From JAKZVK01 sp965248255 (GTDB lineage Bacteria; Acidobacteriota; Terriglobia; Bryobacterales; UBA6623): DNA of 64,000 bases. Position numbers and translations under genes: made by a program. The stretch spans positions 496,001-560,000 of the forward strand of contig CBDFIW010000001.1 of the NCBI GenBank assembly GCA_965248255.1, read 5' to 3'. Shown piece by piece: positions 17,787 to 26,958 of the stretch. Positions within the stretch are counted from its first letter, which is position 1; every line of letters begins with the position of its first letter. A model generated the notes under the pieces. The model did not search any database. It had not been told where the DNA came from and was given only the letters and a program-made list of their open reading frames with translations.

Positions 17787-20129
17787 GTGAACAGCGATGA
17801 CCTCTCTGCGGCGCGGATGGAGCTGGAGCGGGCTCTGGTTGCGGAGCAGCCTGTCGAGAATCTTCGAGGCCTGGCCGATCCCTATGATCTTCACCTGCTG
17901 TTTTGTCTCGAACTCTGTGCCATCGTACGGTGGGGAGCGGGCTGCCCGACTGACCCCGGGCGTCTGCTGTCAGTCGCCCAGCAGGCAGCACAAGTCGGCA
18001 CAATTCCCGTTGCGACACCCGTCGCACTCCGGAACACTCTAAAGCAACTAGAGACCCGCTTGCATCGTGCCTCGGCCTGGGAGCCGACACGGCCTCTGTG
18101 GTGGATTCCCCTGCCCGAGCCGAACTTTGCGGAGCAGCTCTGGGAGGGCTTGCAGAACGAGTCGCACTCACTCTCGTCCGTTCTCTCACAATCGGGCCTT
18201 TCGACCGCCGGCGCGGACTCGTCCGACGCACACCCTTGGTTGACGATACCCTCTCTGCTCGCGGCTCGTCTGACTCGCACTCTTCATGAGGAACTTGAGT
18301 CGGCCTATGGAGCTGGACAGTTGCAGCTCGAGCGAGGCTCCGTGGGACCCGACGGAAGCGATTCGCCGAGCCGAGCCGACTTCGTCGGTTACTTCTCGGG
18401 CATGGAGCAAGGGCTGTTAGAAACCCTGCCCACGGTCGCCGTGGTTGTGCAGTGGCTGCTCCACGCCTCCTGCACCATCTTGCAGACGACGGTTTCCGCG
18501 AGCGATCTGTTCGCCCCGCAGAGCGTCATGATCGCCCGCTACCCAGCCCCCTCGAGCGGTTACCATCCCCACATCGATAACCCCAGCCAACAGCATCAAA
18601 ACAAGAGATGCTTCACTCTAGTGGTCTATCTCAATGGCCCCGAACAAGAATGTGTGGGCGGCGATCTGGCGCTGTGGGCTCCGGGCCGGCCAACAACGGA
18701 CCCGCCCACGGTGGTCTTTCCGGCTCGATCTGGTTCGGCCGTACTATTTGCTTCAAGAACAATTCCACACCAGGTTAAGCCGCTACAGCTCGGGCCGGCG
18801 CGGTGGGCCTTAACGTTATGGTTCCATGGCGCGCCGACTGGTGCCCGAATTTTGACTGCACCCCCGGAACTGACGATTCGCGACGCGCTGCTGCCAATCG
18901 AGAGTCCCCCCCTGCCACCGGACGTTATCCTCTTCCACGAACTGAATGAAAGTGATCCCGCCGGCGACCTAGTCGCGCGGTCAGGAAGATGCAACAACCC
19001 GCGAGTCGGCCTGGTATCGACGGTCTACTCTGGCGGGTTCTTTCTCGACGCCTGGTGCGAACATCATATCGACCTCGGTTTTGAGCATTTGGTCCTCATC
19101 TTTGATCGCTTGGAAGAGCCGCAAGAAGCCGCCGATGCAAAGCGGCTGACTGCGAAGTACCCTGCGACCCTGCTGACGGTCTGGTCGGGCGCGGAGGTGG
19201 CTGCCAGTCGCTGGCCGCGGATCTGCAAAGACCCCAACCAGCCCAAACTCCTGCGGCTCGCTCAGGCCGGCTCGTCTGCTCATGCCGTAGCGGCCCGCCA
19301 AACTTTGAATGCGAGCGCGGCCCTGCAGGCGGCAAAGGGGGGTGAGTTGGGCGGCGCTCCTTTGGACTGGCTGCTGCACCTTGACAGGGACGAGCTTTTC
19401 TACTTGCAAGGGAACGGTCGGGGTGGCAACACATTGTGGCGTCACTTTGCGGCGGTCTCTCAGGCAAAGCTCCAGTTGCTTCGCTATGTGAACCACGAGC
19501 TATTGCTGCCAAACTCTGTAGGTCGCCCGCCGTACTTCAAGGTGAACCCTCGGCTGGCGGCCGCTCGTTTCGGCCGGCTGGGCTGGTCAAGAACTGCCAG
19601 AGATCTGCAAATGACGCAGAGTGACCCTCGGCCCTATTTCAACAGCTATCACAATGGCAAGTCAGCAGTTTTCGTGCCCGCGGGGCGCGCTGCAGCCGGC
19701 GTCCATAGCTGGTCGCTGTCGACCGGCCGCGGGGCGACTCACACACGGTTCCTGGCTGGACCCGCAATCCTACACCTTCATTGCTCCTCCCGAGAGGTCT
19801 TTCGGCGCAAGTATCTTGCCAAAGCGGAATCGCCCACCCCGCCGGGACCTCTCCTGTTCGAGCCTTCGCCGATGGAGGTCGTAGCGCTTGATTTGATCCT
19901 GTCACTCGAACGAGCCGGAGCCGACAAGCGAATGATCGAAAAGCGTCTTGATGAGCTTTACGACAAGCTGACGTCGTTTAACGAGTCCGAGCGGAACATA
20001 CTAGACGAGTCCGGCCTGATTATCCGGCCCCAGCTTAAATGGCAGGTCTCGGCGAACGCGGGGGCGTCGCCTGCAGGGTGCGCGCTATGTGAGAAGGCTA
20101 CTGCTCGGCAGACCTCGGCGAAACAGTAA
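17787..20129 (+). CDS. Fusion of 2OG-Fe(II) prolyl-4-hydroxylase-like dioxygenase and glycosyltransferase
   Basis: 780 residues from GTG. Residues ~1-190 are an unassigned helical region. Residues ~195-350 form a P4H-like double-stranded beta-helix: iron ligands H262-x-D264 (GYHPHIDN) and H328 (RTIPHQVKP), with R339 as the likely 2-oxoglutarate-binding Arg. Residues ~405-710 resemble a GT92/GT2_4-type transferase: GLVSTVYSGGFFLDAWCEHH, FEHLVLIFDR, and LDWLLHLDRDELF with the acidic D-x-D at about 533-535. It probably hydroxylates a residue or small molecule and glycosylates the same or a related acceptor. No signal peptide or membrane segment. Transcribed divergently from the carbamoyltransferase. 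The domain calls are firm, the substrate is inference. Confidence 0.82.
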   Translation: MNSDDLSAARMELERALVAEQPVENLRGLADPYDLHLLFCLELCAIVRWGAGCPTDPGRLLSVAQQAAQVGTIPVATPVALRNTLKQLETRLHRASAWEPTRPLWWIPLPEPNFAEQLWEGLQNESHSLSSVLSQSGLSTAGADSSDAHPWLTIPSLLAARLTRTLHEELESAYGAGQLQLERGSVGPDGSDSPSRADFVGYFSGMEQGLLETLPTVAVVVQWLLHASCTILQTTVSASDLFAPQSVMIARYPAPSSGYHPHIDNPSQQHQNKRCFTLVVYLNGPEQECVGGDLALWAPGRPTTDPPTVVFPARSGSAVLFASRTIPHQVKPLQLGPARWALTLWFHGAPTGARILTAPPELTIRDALLPIESPPLPPDVILFHELNESDPAGDLVARSGRCNNPRVGLVSTVYSGGFFLDAWCEHHIDLGFEHLVLIFDRLEEPQEAADAKRLTAKYPATLLTVWSGAEVAASRWPRICKDPNQPKLLRLAQAGSSAHAVAARQTLNASAALQAAKGGELGGAPLDWLLHLDRDELFYLQGNGRGGNTLWRHFAAVSQAKLQLLRYVNHELLLPNSVGRPPYFKVNPRLAAARFGRLGWSRTARDLQMTQSDPRPYFNSYHNGKSAVFVPAGRAAAGVHSWSLSTGRGATHTRFLAGPAILHLHCSSREVFRRKYLAKAESPTPPGPLLFEPSPMEVVALDLILSLERAGADKRMIEKRLDELYDKLTSFNESERNILDESGLIIRPQLKWQVSANAGASPAGCALCEKATARQTSAKQ

Positions 20130-20227
20130 GGTGAAATCCCTAGCGCGGATATCGGTTTTTCCGGTTGCATGACGAGGTTCCCCCGCTACACTGGAAAGAA
20201 GAGCCTATTTTCTAGGGGAGATAGCCT

Positions 20228-21511
20228 GTGCGACTCACACGCTTCATATTCTGTTTGGTTCTCTGTCCGCTGGCGACGGGACAGGAGCCGCCCGCTCCCA
20301 AAGAGCCGTCGCAGGCCGAAGAGGCCCCGACAGCTCCCACCATAACGGTTTCGCCCGTTGGGATCGTGGTGATTACCGGCGCGAGCAACGAAGAGAAAGC
20401 GCCGGAAGCCACCGAGGAAGACGCAGACGCCAAAGCCGACGAGAGCACGGCTTCGGAAAAAGCTCCGGCGGGAAGCAAAGCGGAGACCGACGCTGAAGAC
20501 CCTCCCGCACCCACGTCGCGCAGGGTCAACCAGTACTCTTACGATCCCGCCGGGCGCCCCACGCCGACGGGCATCTCGATCTCTGGTCACACGAGCCCCA
20601 CGGCCCGAAGCACCACTCGGCGACTTCGCAACAGCAGCGGCCGGGACGTTCCCTATCTCGTCGAATCAGAGCAACTGTTGAACCCTACGACCGAGGGCCG
20701 CGTCATTGAGCAGCGCACGCACCGGTACGACACGGCAGGCAACCCGGTCAGCCAACAGCTTGTGCGTGACGAAGAGCGGCTCCTCCCGGACGGGTCGGTG
20801 CAGCGCATCGTCACCGTGTATGACTCCGACGTCAACGGGCGCATGCAACCGACCGAGCGGACAACGACCGTGGAACGGAAGGTGGGCAACAGCACGCGTA
20901 GCGTGACGACCGCCGAACGTCCCGGCCTCAACGAGCGCTTCCAGACTTACCGGCACGACGAGTCCCTGCGCACTGAGAAGGATGATGGGTCCGCGAAAAT
21001 CACGACCACTCGCAAGGTGGATAACGGCGCCGGCCGCCTGATCGAGTCGGAGCGGGAAGAGTCGAACCTGACGCGGTCGGGTAACGTTGCCAGCACCGAG
21101 ACGAAGGTCTGGAAACGCAGCGTCGTCAACCAGGATCGCTTCGAGCCTGCGAGCCGCACGGTCGGCAAGTTAGTAGAGAACTCCGATGGATCGACGAGCG
21201 AAACGGTTGAGACGTACGCCTCCTCTTCCGGCGGCGGGGCCGTCAATCTGAACGCGGGCGGGGCATTTGCGCTGCAGCAGACGACCCAGCGTGAGACGCG
21301 CCAGGGCACCGGCGGCGAAGCGACCGAAAACACTACCACGCGCAGCCGCAGCATCGCCGACCCCAGCCGAATGGGCCACCGCGAAGTGGTTCGCAGCGTT
21401 ACTCGCCCGACTGCCGACGGGCAGAGGGTCGAAACCCGCTCCTTCGAAGAGGGCTTCAACGGCCGCCTACGCCCGACCGGTACGTTGGTAGAAGAGGTCC
21501 GCGAGCAGTGA
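20228..21511 (+). CDS. Exported repeat-like protein of unknown function
   Basis: 427 residues from GTG after AGGGGAG. Residues 1-18 are a signal peptide (MRLTRFIFCLVLCPLATG). A long acidic, Ala/Glu/Asp-rich linker follows (~20-95). The rest is Thr/Arg-rich and beta-prone, with loosely recurring modules of the form RPTPTG, GRMQPTERTT, RFEPASRT and GRLRPTGTLVEE. These recall YD/RHS-like repeats, though I cannot assign the family. Probably periplasmic or surface-exposed. An IS630-B copy is inserted 10 bases after its stop, so its 3' untranslated region is disrupted but the coding sequence is whole. Confidence 0.7.
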   Translation: MRLTRFIFCLVLCPLATGQEPPAPKEPSQAEEAPTAPTITVSPVGIVVITGASNEEKAPEATEEDADAKADESTASEKAPAGSKAETDAEDPPAPTSRRVNQYSYDPAGRPTPTGISISGHTSPTARSTTRRLRNSSGRDVPYLVESEQLLNPTTEGRVIEQRTHRYDTAGNPVSQQLVRDEERLLPDGSVQRIVTVYDSDVNGRMQPTERTTTVERKVGNSTRSVTTAERPGLNERFQTYRHDESLRTEKDDGSAKITTTRKVDNGAGRLIESEREESNLTRSGNVASTETKVWKRSVVNQDRFEPASRTVGKLVENSDGSTSETVETYASSSGGGAVNLNAGGAFALQQTTQRETRQGTGGEATENTTTRSRSIADPSRMGHREVVRSVTRPTADGQRVETRSFEEGFNGRLRPTGTLVEEVREQ

Positions 21512-21521
21512 GCAATCACTA

Positions 21522-22686
21522 GTGTAGTGCACCATAAATAATGTAACTTATATTGGCTTCCCATCGTCTCTATTAACAGGAGGCATGGGATGCGAAGAGC
21601 ACAACCAGTAACTTTGAACACAGCGCAATGCAAGCAGTTGGACCGCTACGCGCGCGGCCGCCAAGTCGCCGTTCGTCTCGCCCTGCGAGCCAGGATTGTC
21701 CTGCTGGCCGCCGACGGTCTCGAGAATAAGCAGATCGCCGCACAGCTCGGTGTCTCGCGGCAGTTGGTGGCCCGCTGGCGCACGCGCTTTCTCGAAAGCA
21801 GCATCGCCGGCATTGCAAAAGACGCCCCACGGCCCGGTCGTAAACCTGCCGTCTCGAAGCAGAAAGTACAGCAGATCATCCACAAGACCACCCGCGAGAA
21901 ACCGTCCGACGCCACCCACTGGAGCCGCCGCACCATGGCCGCCGCGGCCCGGCGTCAGCGCTTCCACCGTGGGACGGATTTGGCGCGCCCATGGCCTCAA
22001 GCCCCACCGCGTCAAGACCTTCAAGCTCAGCAATGACCCGCGTTTCGCCGAGAAACTCGACGACATCGTCGGACTCTATCTCAATCCGCCTGAGCATGCT
22101 CTGGTTCTCTCGCTCGATGAGAAGTCCCAAATCCAAGCCCTCGATCGCACCCAGCCCGGCCTGCCGCTCAAAAAGGGACGCGGCCAAACGATGACCCACG
22201 ATTACAAGCGCAACGGCACGACCACCCTGTTTGCGGCGCTCAACAGCCTTGACGGCAGCGTGATCGCCGAGTGCATGCCCCGACACAGCCACCAGGAATG
22301 GCTGCGCTTCCTGCGCTTAATTGACCGCCGCACTCCCAAGGACAAACAGCTTCATCTCATCGTGGACAACTATGCCACCCACAAGCATGCCGCTGTGAAG
22401 CGTTGGCTCGATCGTCACCCGCGCTTCCACATTCATTTCACCCCGACCTCGGCGTCGTGGCTGAACATGGTCGAGCGATTCTTTCGCGATCTCACCGTCA
22501 AGCGCCTGCGCCGCGGCGTGTTTCGCAGCGTGGACGAGCTCGTCGCCGCCATTGACGACTACATCGCCCAGCACAACGGGCATCCCACGCCCTTCATCTG
22601 GACCGCGACCGCCTCCGACATCCTCGAGAAAGTCAAGCGCGGACGTGCCGCCCTGCATAAGGTGCAATCTGCTTGACGCACTACAC
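21522..22686 (+). mobile_element. IS630-family element, type B, copy 2 (1165 bp)
   Basis: Same ends as copy 1, flanked by TA inside CTAG (21520-21521 and 22687-22688). One base longer than copy 1 because of an extra C at 21948-21950. It lies between the exported repeat protein and the convergent DUF429 gene, 11 bases from the latter's stop codon. Confidence 0.92.
21590..22676 (+). pseudogene. IS630-B transposase, frameshifted (copy 2)
   Basis: Identical in outline to the intact 361-residue transposase, but an extra C (GCGGCCCGGCG instead of GCGGCCGGCG) at about 21948 shifts the frame inside the second HTH. The first frame ends after ~148 residues. The catalytic half (GVSASTVGRIW onward to HKVQSA) continues in the frame that is open from 21696. 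Inactive unless recoded. Confidence 0.85.
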
Positions 22687-22697
22687 TAGCTTGCTTT

Positions 22698-23528
22698 TCA
22701 TCCAGCCTTAATCCAATGCAGGAGGGTTGTGCCGGCGGGCCCCCGCGTGGCGCGGCCTGAGCTATCCGGGTAGACCCAGTATCTCCATGCTATGCCGAAC
22801 TCGTCCGCCTCAGGCCGTGCCGGTAAAGCACGGAGCCGCCGATTCCCGACATCTCGCGCGGTGAGAGCCAGGGCAATCGCATCCAGCCAGTCGTCCTCGC
22901 CGGCCAGGCTCAGGACGCGATCAGCCTTGATGTACTCCAGACTCTCACGGAGGTTGCGGCAGAACCCACGAAGGATCTCGCGGCGCTCCCCGAGGCCGGC
23001 GGGCCTACTCTTGGGATGTTCAAGAGGCCCTGCCCGTCCGGCTCGACCGGTCAAGTAGACCCAGCAGACCTCGGGGTGCGCCTCGCGAACACGACCCTGC
23101 AGAGCCAGTCTCTCTCGAAACAGCCCATCCGCCTCACGGATCTTCGGACAGATCCGCCATGTCTGCATGCTCAGCTTCTTATCCAAGACTTCGACGTTGG
23201 CCCGGCAGGCCGCCCGGTAGGTTGCGTACCACACCGCCTCTCGGCTTGGCGCCGGGAAGACACTGGACGCTCGACCGGCGAGAGCCTTGCGCGCCTCGAT
23301 GTCGCATCGTCGCGGCTCGGCTTTACGAGTGGAAGGTAGCCCGATCGGAATGTCCACGAGCGTCGTCGGGCGGCGGCGCGTTCTCTCGATGACCCAGCCC
23401 GAAGTCGTCCGCACTTCCAGTGAGACGACCGATCCCCGTGAACTCACGAGCGCCAACGCCCAGCCAATCGGGCAGCCGTCGACGCCGGCCCAAAGAGTCT
23501 TGGGCTTGAGTTTCTTTGGTACGGACAA
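22698..23528 (-). CDS. DUF429 family protein (predicted RNase H-like fold)
   Basis: 276 residues. AGVDGCPIGWALALV near the N-terminus, TTLVDIPIGLP with an acidic residue, VFPAPSREA, and DDWLDAIALALTA near the C-terminus are the conserved blocks of DUF429, predicted to adopt an RNase H-like nuclease fold. The role is not established. It starts (TTG) seven bases after the lpxC stop, so it is probably cotranscribed. Its 3' end is close to an IS630-B copy, which has not disrupted it. Confidence 0.8.
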   Translation of the reverse strand: MSVPKKLKPKTLWAGVDGCPIGWALALVSSRGSVVSLEVRTTSGWVIERTRRRPTTLVDIPIGLPSTRKAEPRRCDIEARKALAGRASSVFPAPSREAVWYATYRAACRANVEVLDKKLSMQTWRICPKIREADGLFRERLALQGRVREAHPEVCWVYLTGRAGRAGPLEHPKSRPAGLGERREILRGFCRNLRESLEYIKADRVLSLAGEDDWLDAIALALTARDVGNRRLRALPARPEADEFGIAWRYWVYPDSSGRATRGPAGTTLLHWIKAG

Positions 23529-23534
23529 GGTGCT

Positions 23535-24428
23535 TTAGCCGATCGCGGCCTGTGCGGTCACAGGAGCGGCCACCTCGTCCGAGGTGACAAGCTCGTAGCA
23601 GCCGGTATCGTTCAGGACCCGCTTGACCAGCGCCGTGTGCATGGCGTGGCCGGCGCGTTCGGCAACGACGCGACCCAGTAGCGGCCGGCCGACCAGGGCG
23701 AGGTCTCCAATCAGGTCCAGCACTTTGTGGCGGCAGCATTCGTCCGGGAAGCGGAGGCCGCCCGGGTTCAGAATGCCCTCCCGGCCGAAGCACACCGCGT
23801 TCTCTAGCGAAGCGCCTCGAATTAGGCCCATGTCGCGCATGCGTTCGAGATCCTGTTCAAAGCCGAACGTGCGCGCCGGGGCGATCTCTCGCGCGTAGCG
23901 ATCGGGAGTCACCGTCAACTGCAGACGTTCGCGGCCGACGAGCGGGTGGGGATAGTGGGTCTCGCATACGATCTCGAACGCCTCGGCCGGTTCAATCGAG
24001 ATCCTCTTGGCACCGTCGACTACCTCCACCGGCTTGAGAATGCGCAGGTACGTTCGAGGCCGGCTGAGTTGCTTGACGCCCGCTTGATGAAGCAGCTTGA
24101 CGAACGGTTGTGAGCTGCCGTCAAGAATGGGGACTTCCAAGTTGTCGATGTCGATGCGGGCGTTGTCGATACCTAGACTGTAGAGCACGCTCAGCAGATG
24201 CTCTGTGGTTGACAGCAGCACACCCTGCCGCATCAGGCTGGTGGCATAGCTGACCCGTGCGATGTAGTTGCCCCGGGCCGGGATCGTGAAGCCATCCAGG
24301 TCGGTCCGGCAAAACACAATGCCCGCCCCGGCACGGGCCGGCGCTATTCGCAGGTTGACCCTGACTCCGCTGTGCAGACCGACTCCGCCGACTTCGACGG
24401 AGTTCCCTATCGTGGTTTCAGTGAGCAA
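23535..24428 (-). CDS. lpxC: UDP-3-O-acyl-N-acetylglucosamine deacetylase LpxC
   Basis: 297 residues, the usual LpxC length. It performs the committed deacetylation step of lipid A synthesis, showing a lipopolysaccharide-making Gram-negative envelope. Zinc ligands are visible: His in LLSTTEHLLS, His and Asp in CCRHKVLDLIGD, with the catalytic His in RAGHAMHTAL. The N-terminus (TTIGNSVEVGGVGLHSG) aligns with family starts, so the TTG at 24428 is accepted although no Shine-Dalgarno is visible. A TATAAT lies just upstream, which could mean a very short leader. It sits in the minus-strand block with rnc upstream and DUF429 downstream. Confidence 0.95.
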   Translation of the reverse strand: MLTETTIGNSVEVGGVGLHSGVRVNLRIAPARAGAGIVFCRTDLDGFTIPARGNYIARVSYATSLMRQGVLLSTTEHLLSVLYSLGIDNARIDIDNLEVPILDGSSQPFVKLLHQAGVKQLSRPRTYLRILKPVEVVDGAKRISIEPAEAFEIVCETHYPHPLVGRERLQLTVTPDRYAREIAPARTFGFEQDLERMRDMGLIRGASLENAVCFGREGILNPGGLRFPDECCRHKVLDLIGDLALVGRPLLGRVVAERAGHAMHTALVKRVLNDTGCYELVTSDEVAAPVTAQAAIG

Positions 24429-24629
24429 GGGGAGATTATAGAGTTGCAGGCACGGGCAGCAGAGCTGGACTGCACGTCGTATGCCAGATGTAAGTCGTTG
24501 GCAATAAGAGGCGAGATGCCGCTCTTGGTGTGTCTATCCTACAACACTTTCCCGGTCAGACACACTTATTCTTGGAAGGTTCTATTGACAGACGAGCGGC
24601 GGTGCACGGGCCGCGCGGACGAACCCCAC

Positions 24630-25229
24630 TCAGTTGGCGACCACGATCGCACGGCCCGTCTCCAGCCGCAGCTCGCGCACGTTCTCGGGCAGCGCAAGGT
24701 GATTCGCCGGTCCCGTGTCATCCGAGGCAACGGTGACCGAGAGGAGCCACGCCAGCGCCGCGCCCGAGATCTCCGACCCGCTGATCTCGATGGACTCGAT
24801 CTCGACCTTGGCGCGTCCGTTCGATGAGACCGGCCGGCAAACCGCCTTCAACTCACGCTCTCCGCCAAACAGCAGGCCCCACAGGCCCACCGAGCCGGCC
24901 GACGAACTTTGCAGCTTCCCGATGTCGATGAAGGCGTGAATAACGGCCTGCTCATGGAGCACCCAAACTCGAGGGTCTCGGACACCGCTAGGAATCCTCT
25001 CAGCGTATTCGTACTCGAGCAGCGAGTTGATCTCGTCCTCGCTCAAGATGACCGTCTCGCCGGACTTCAACTGAGAGTTCTCGATGCGCTCGACCTTGCG
25101 GCGGGCCACTTGACCGAGATCCGGCGACACGGCCGGGGCAGAGGATATGGCGGCTCCGGCCAACAGGAGGCCCATCGCTAGTCTCGCCCCACCCAGTGTT
25201 GTGCCGCAAAGTGTCTCCTTGTACCGCAT
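24630..25229 (-). CDS. Exported protein of unknown function
   Basis: 199 residues from ATG with an N-terminal hydrophobic segment (LAMGLLLAGAAISSAPAVS) that looks like a signal peptide. The mature part begins with a helix (DLGQVARRKVERIENSQLKSG) and SEDEINSLLEYEY, then a beta-rich stretch ending LETGRAIVVAN, somewhat like small periplasmic lipid-binding folds. No firm family. It starts 10 bases after the rnc stop on the same strand, so likely an operon member. Confidence 0.65.
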   Translation of the reverse strand: MRYKETLCGTTLGGARLAMGLLLAGAAISSAPAVSPDLGQVARRKVERIENSQLKSGETVILSEDEINSLLEYEYAERIPSGVRDPRVWVLHEQAVIHAFIDIGKLQSSSAGSVGLWGLLFGGERELKAVCRPVSSNGRAKVEIESIEISGSEISGAALAWLLSVTVASDDTGPANHLALPENVRELRLETGRAIVVAN

Positions 25230-25239
25230 GACCGTCTCT

Positions 25240-26001
25240 CTATTCTACGGGGGCGCCTGGCGGCCCGTTTCGCTCGACTTCGTCAGCCGGGACGGGGCCA
25301 AAGAACTCCAGAGCCTGCCGGGCGGTTTCCTGTTCGGCGGCCTTCCTTGTTGAACCCTGGGCCGTGGCAGAGAAGAGCTTGCCGATACCCAACTCCAAGG
25401 TAAAAGTGCGGCGGTGCGGCGGACCGCTTTGGCTGACGATCTGATAGCGAGGCGTCGGCAGTTTTCTGGCCTGCAAAAGCTCTTGGAGAGCGGACTTGAA
25501 GTTGTCAAGCGCGAGGTTGTCATCGGCCTCCCGCACAGCCTGGTCCGTGAGGACGTGGCTCTCAATAAACTGGCGCGCAGCGTCCAGACCACCGTCGAGG
25601 TAGATGGCGGCGATCACAGCCTCGAGCCCGTCGACGAGCAGCGCCTTCTTGTCCCGTCCCCCGGACCGCTCTTCGCCCTTTCCTAGGCGCAACGATTCCC
25701 CGAGGCTCAGTCGCCGCGCGGCCTGTACCAAGTGGGCGCCGCTGACGAGAAAGGCCTTCAGCTTGGTCAGCTGCCCTTCGCTATAGAAGGGAAAGCGGTC
25801 CATCAAGCTCTTGCTGACAATAAAGCCCAAGATCGAGTCACCGAGGAACTCGAATCTCTCATTGTGAGGGCACTCCGTGGAAGCCTCTTGGGCGCAGGAG
25901 CGGTGCGTGAGGGCGTGTTGCAATAGGCCTCGGTCGTCAAAGTGATAACCGATGCCGTCTTCGAGCACGCGGCGGGTCCCGTTCGATTCTTCGATCGCCA
26001 T
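25240..26001 (-). CDS. rnc: Ribonuclease III
   Basis: Cleaves double-stranded RNA in rRNA and mRNA processing. Residues ~8-150 are the RNase III domain with the signature NERFEFLGDSILGF and the second catalytic block LLVDGLEAVIAAIYLDGG (Asp and Glu). Residues ~175-245 are the double-stranded RNA-binding domain (NFKSALQELLQARKLPTPRY, GSTRKAAEQETARQAL). I chose the ATG that gives MAIEESNGTRRV; an upstream alternative would add 11 residues. About 253 residues, slightly longer than E. coli Rnc. Confidence 0.93.
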   Translation of the reverse strand: MAIEESNGTRRVLEDGIGYHFDDRGLLQHALTHRSCAQEASTECPHNERFEFLGDSILGFIVSKSLMDRFPFYSEGQLTKLKAFLVSGAHLVQAARRLSLGESLRLGKGEERSGGRDKKALLVDGLEAVIAAIYLDGGLDAARQFIESHVLTDQAVREADDNLALDNFKSALQELLQARKLPTPRYQIVSQSGPPHRRTFTLELGIGKLFSATAQGSTRKAAEQETARQALEFFGPVPADEVERNGPPGAPVE

Positions 26002-26100
26002 GGGCCGTGCGGTCCATTCCAGCGTCAGAAACACGAGCGCGTACCACGGCTGGAACCGGCGGCAGCGCAGGAGAATTCGCTGTCTCGAATAAGAATGCCG

Positions 26101-26958
26101 CTACGGCTGCGGCGTGGCGGGAGCGGGGGCTGCGGGAGCTGGAGTTGCAACTGCCGGAGCCGCCGCCGGCTGGGCTGCCGCGGCCGGAGGCGCCAACTTC
26201 CTCCTGAGCTCGGCCTTCATGATCGACGCGGCGTCTCGTCCGCCCGCCATCTTGTGACCTCCGCGGGCGATGGACTGGTCGAGCATGTTCATCGCCTCTT
26301 CGTAATTCTCTTGCTGCTTCAACGCCTCGGCGAGCCGAAAGAACATGGTGCCGGTTTGCTTGTCAGCCACCTGCAGCATCTTCCGGTAGGATTCCTCCGC
26401 CTTGGGGTAGTCTTGCCTCTTCGAGGCGATGATCCCCATCGACTCATGCAGCTGAGCCATGAAATCCTTCTTCATGATCAGCCAGTCCTCGTCAGTTATT
26501 TGCGGATTCAACTTCCCCATGGCCGGGATGAGCGCCAGGCCTCTCTTGGCGTAATCTTCAGCCCTCGCCAGCTTCTCTTGCTTGTCCAGATCGTGCTCGC
26601 GAGTCCGAATGGGAATGGCATAGGAAAGCGAGATCAAGGTGCCTATGTTCTCTGGGTTCTGTTCCAGGGTTCGCTCTCCGTAGAGCTGCATGTTCTCGAA
26701 GTCGTTCTTTTGCTGATGAGAGAGCATCAGCAGGTAGTAGGCGAGTTCCTTGAACTCCGTGTCCTGAAAATCCGTCAGCAGCTTGTTACAGCTCTCGATC
26801 CGCAGGTCCGCCTCCGGGGCCTGCTGGCACATCGTGACCGCGTTCCCCTCTTCCTGCGACTTGACCATGGGGCCGGAGGGGGCCTCCGCTTGTGCCTGCG
26901 CAAGGGCCGGCAAGGCCAGGCAGAACACTGTCATGAGAATGGCAAGTACTTTGATCAT
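26101..26958 (-). CDS. Exported TPR-repeat protein
   Basis: 285 residues from ATG with a clear GGAG ribosome-binding site. Signal peptide MIKVLAILMTVFCLALPALAQA, then helical repeats with TPR character (NPENIGTLISLSYA, AEDYAKRGLALIPA, KAEESYRKMLQVAD, YEEAMNMLDQSIARG), and a C-terminal Ala/Pro-rich tail. Likely a periplasmic or outer-membrane scaffolding protein. It is 99 bases upstream of rnc and on the same strand. Confidence 0.75.
   Translation of the reverse strand: MIKVLAILMTVFCLALPALAQAQAEAPSGPMVKSQEEGNAVTMCQQAPEADLRIESCNKLLTDFQDTEFKELAYYLLMLSHQQKNDFENMQLYGERTLEQNPENIGTLISLSYAIPIRTREHDLDKQEKLARAEDYAKRGLALIPAMGKLNPQITDEDWLIMKKDFMAQLHESMGIIASKRQDYPKAEESYRKMLQVADKQTGTMFFRLAEALKQQENYEEAMNMLDQSIARGGHKMAGGRDAASIMKAELRRKLAPPAAAAQPAAAPAVATPAPAAPAPATPQP

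Noticed and set aside
13883..22686. Composite transposon formed by inverted IS630-B copies around the carbamoyltransferase island
   Set aside because: Copy 1 is a simple insertion inside the SGNH gene: both sides carry the same TA and rejoin in frame. The block between the copies therefore was not brought in as a unit.
24429..24460. TATAAT box just before lpxC as a strong promoter
   Set aside because: No matching -35 hexamer at the right spacing, and the distance to the start codon would leave almost no leader; kept only as a remark under lpxC.
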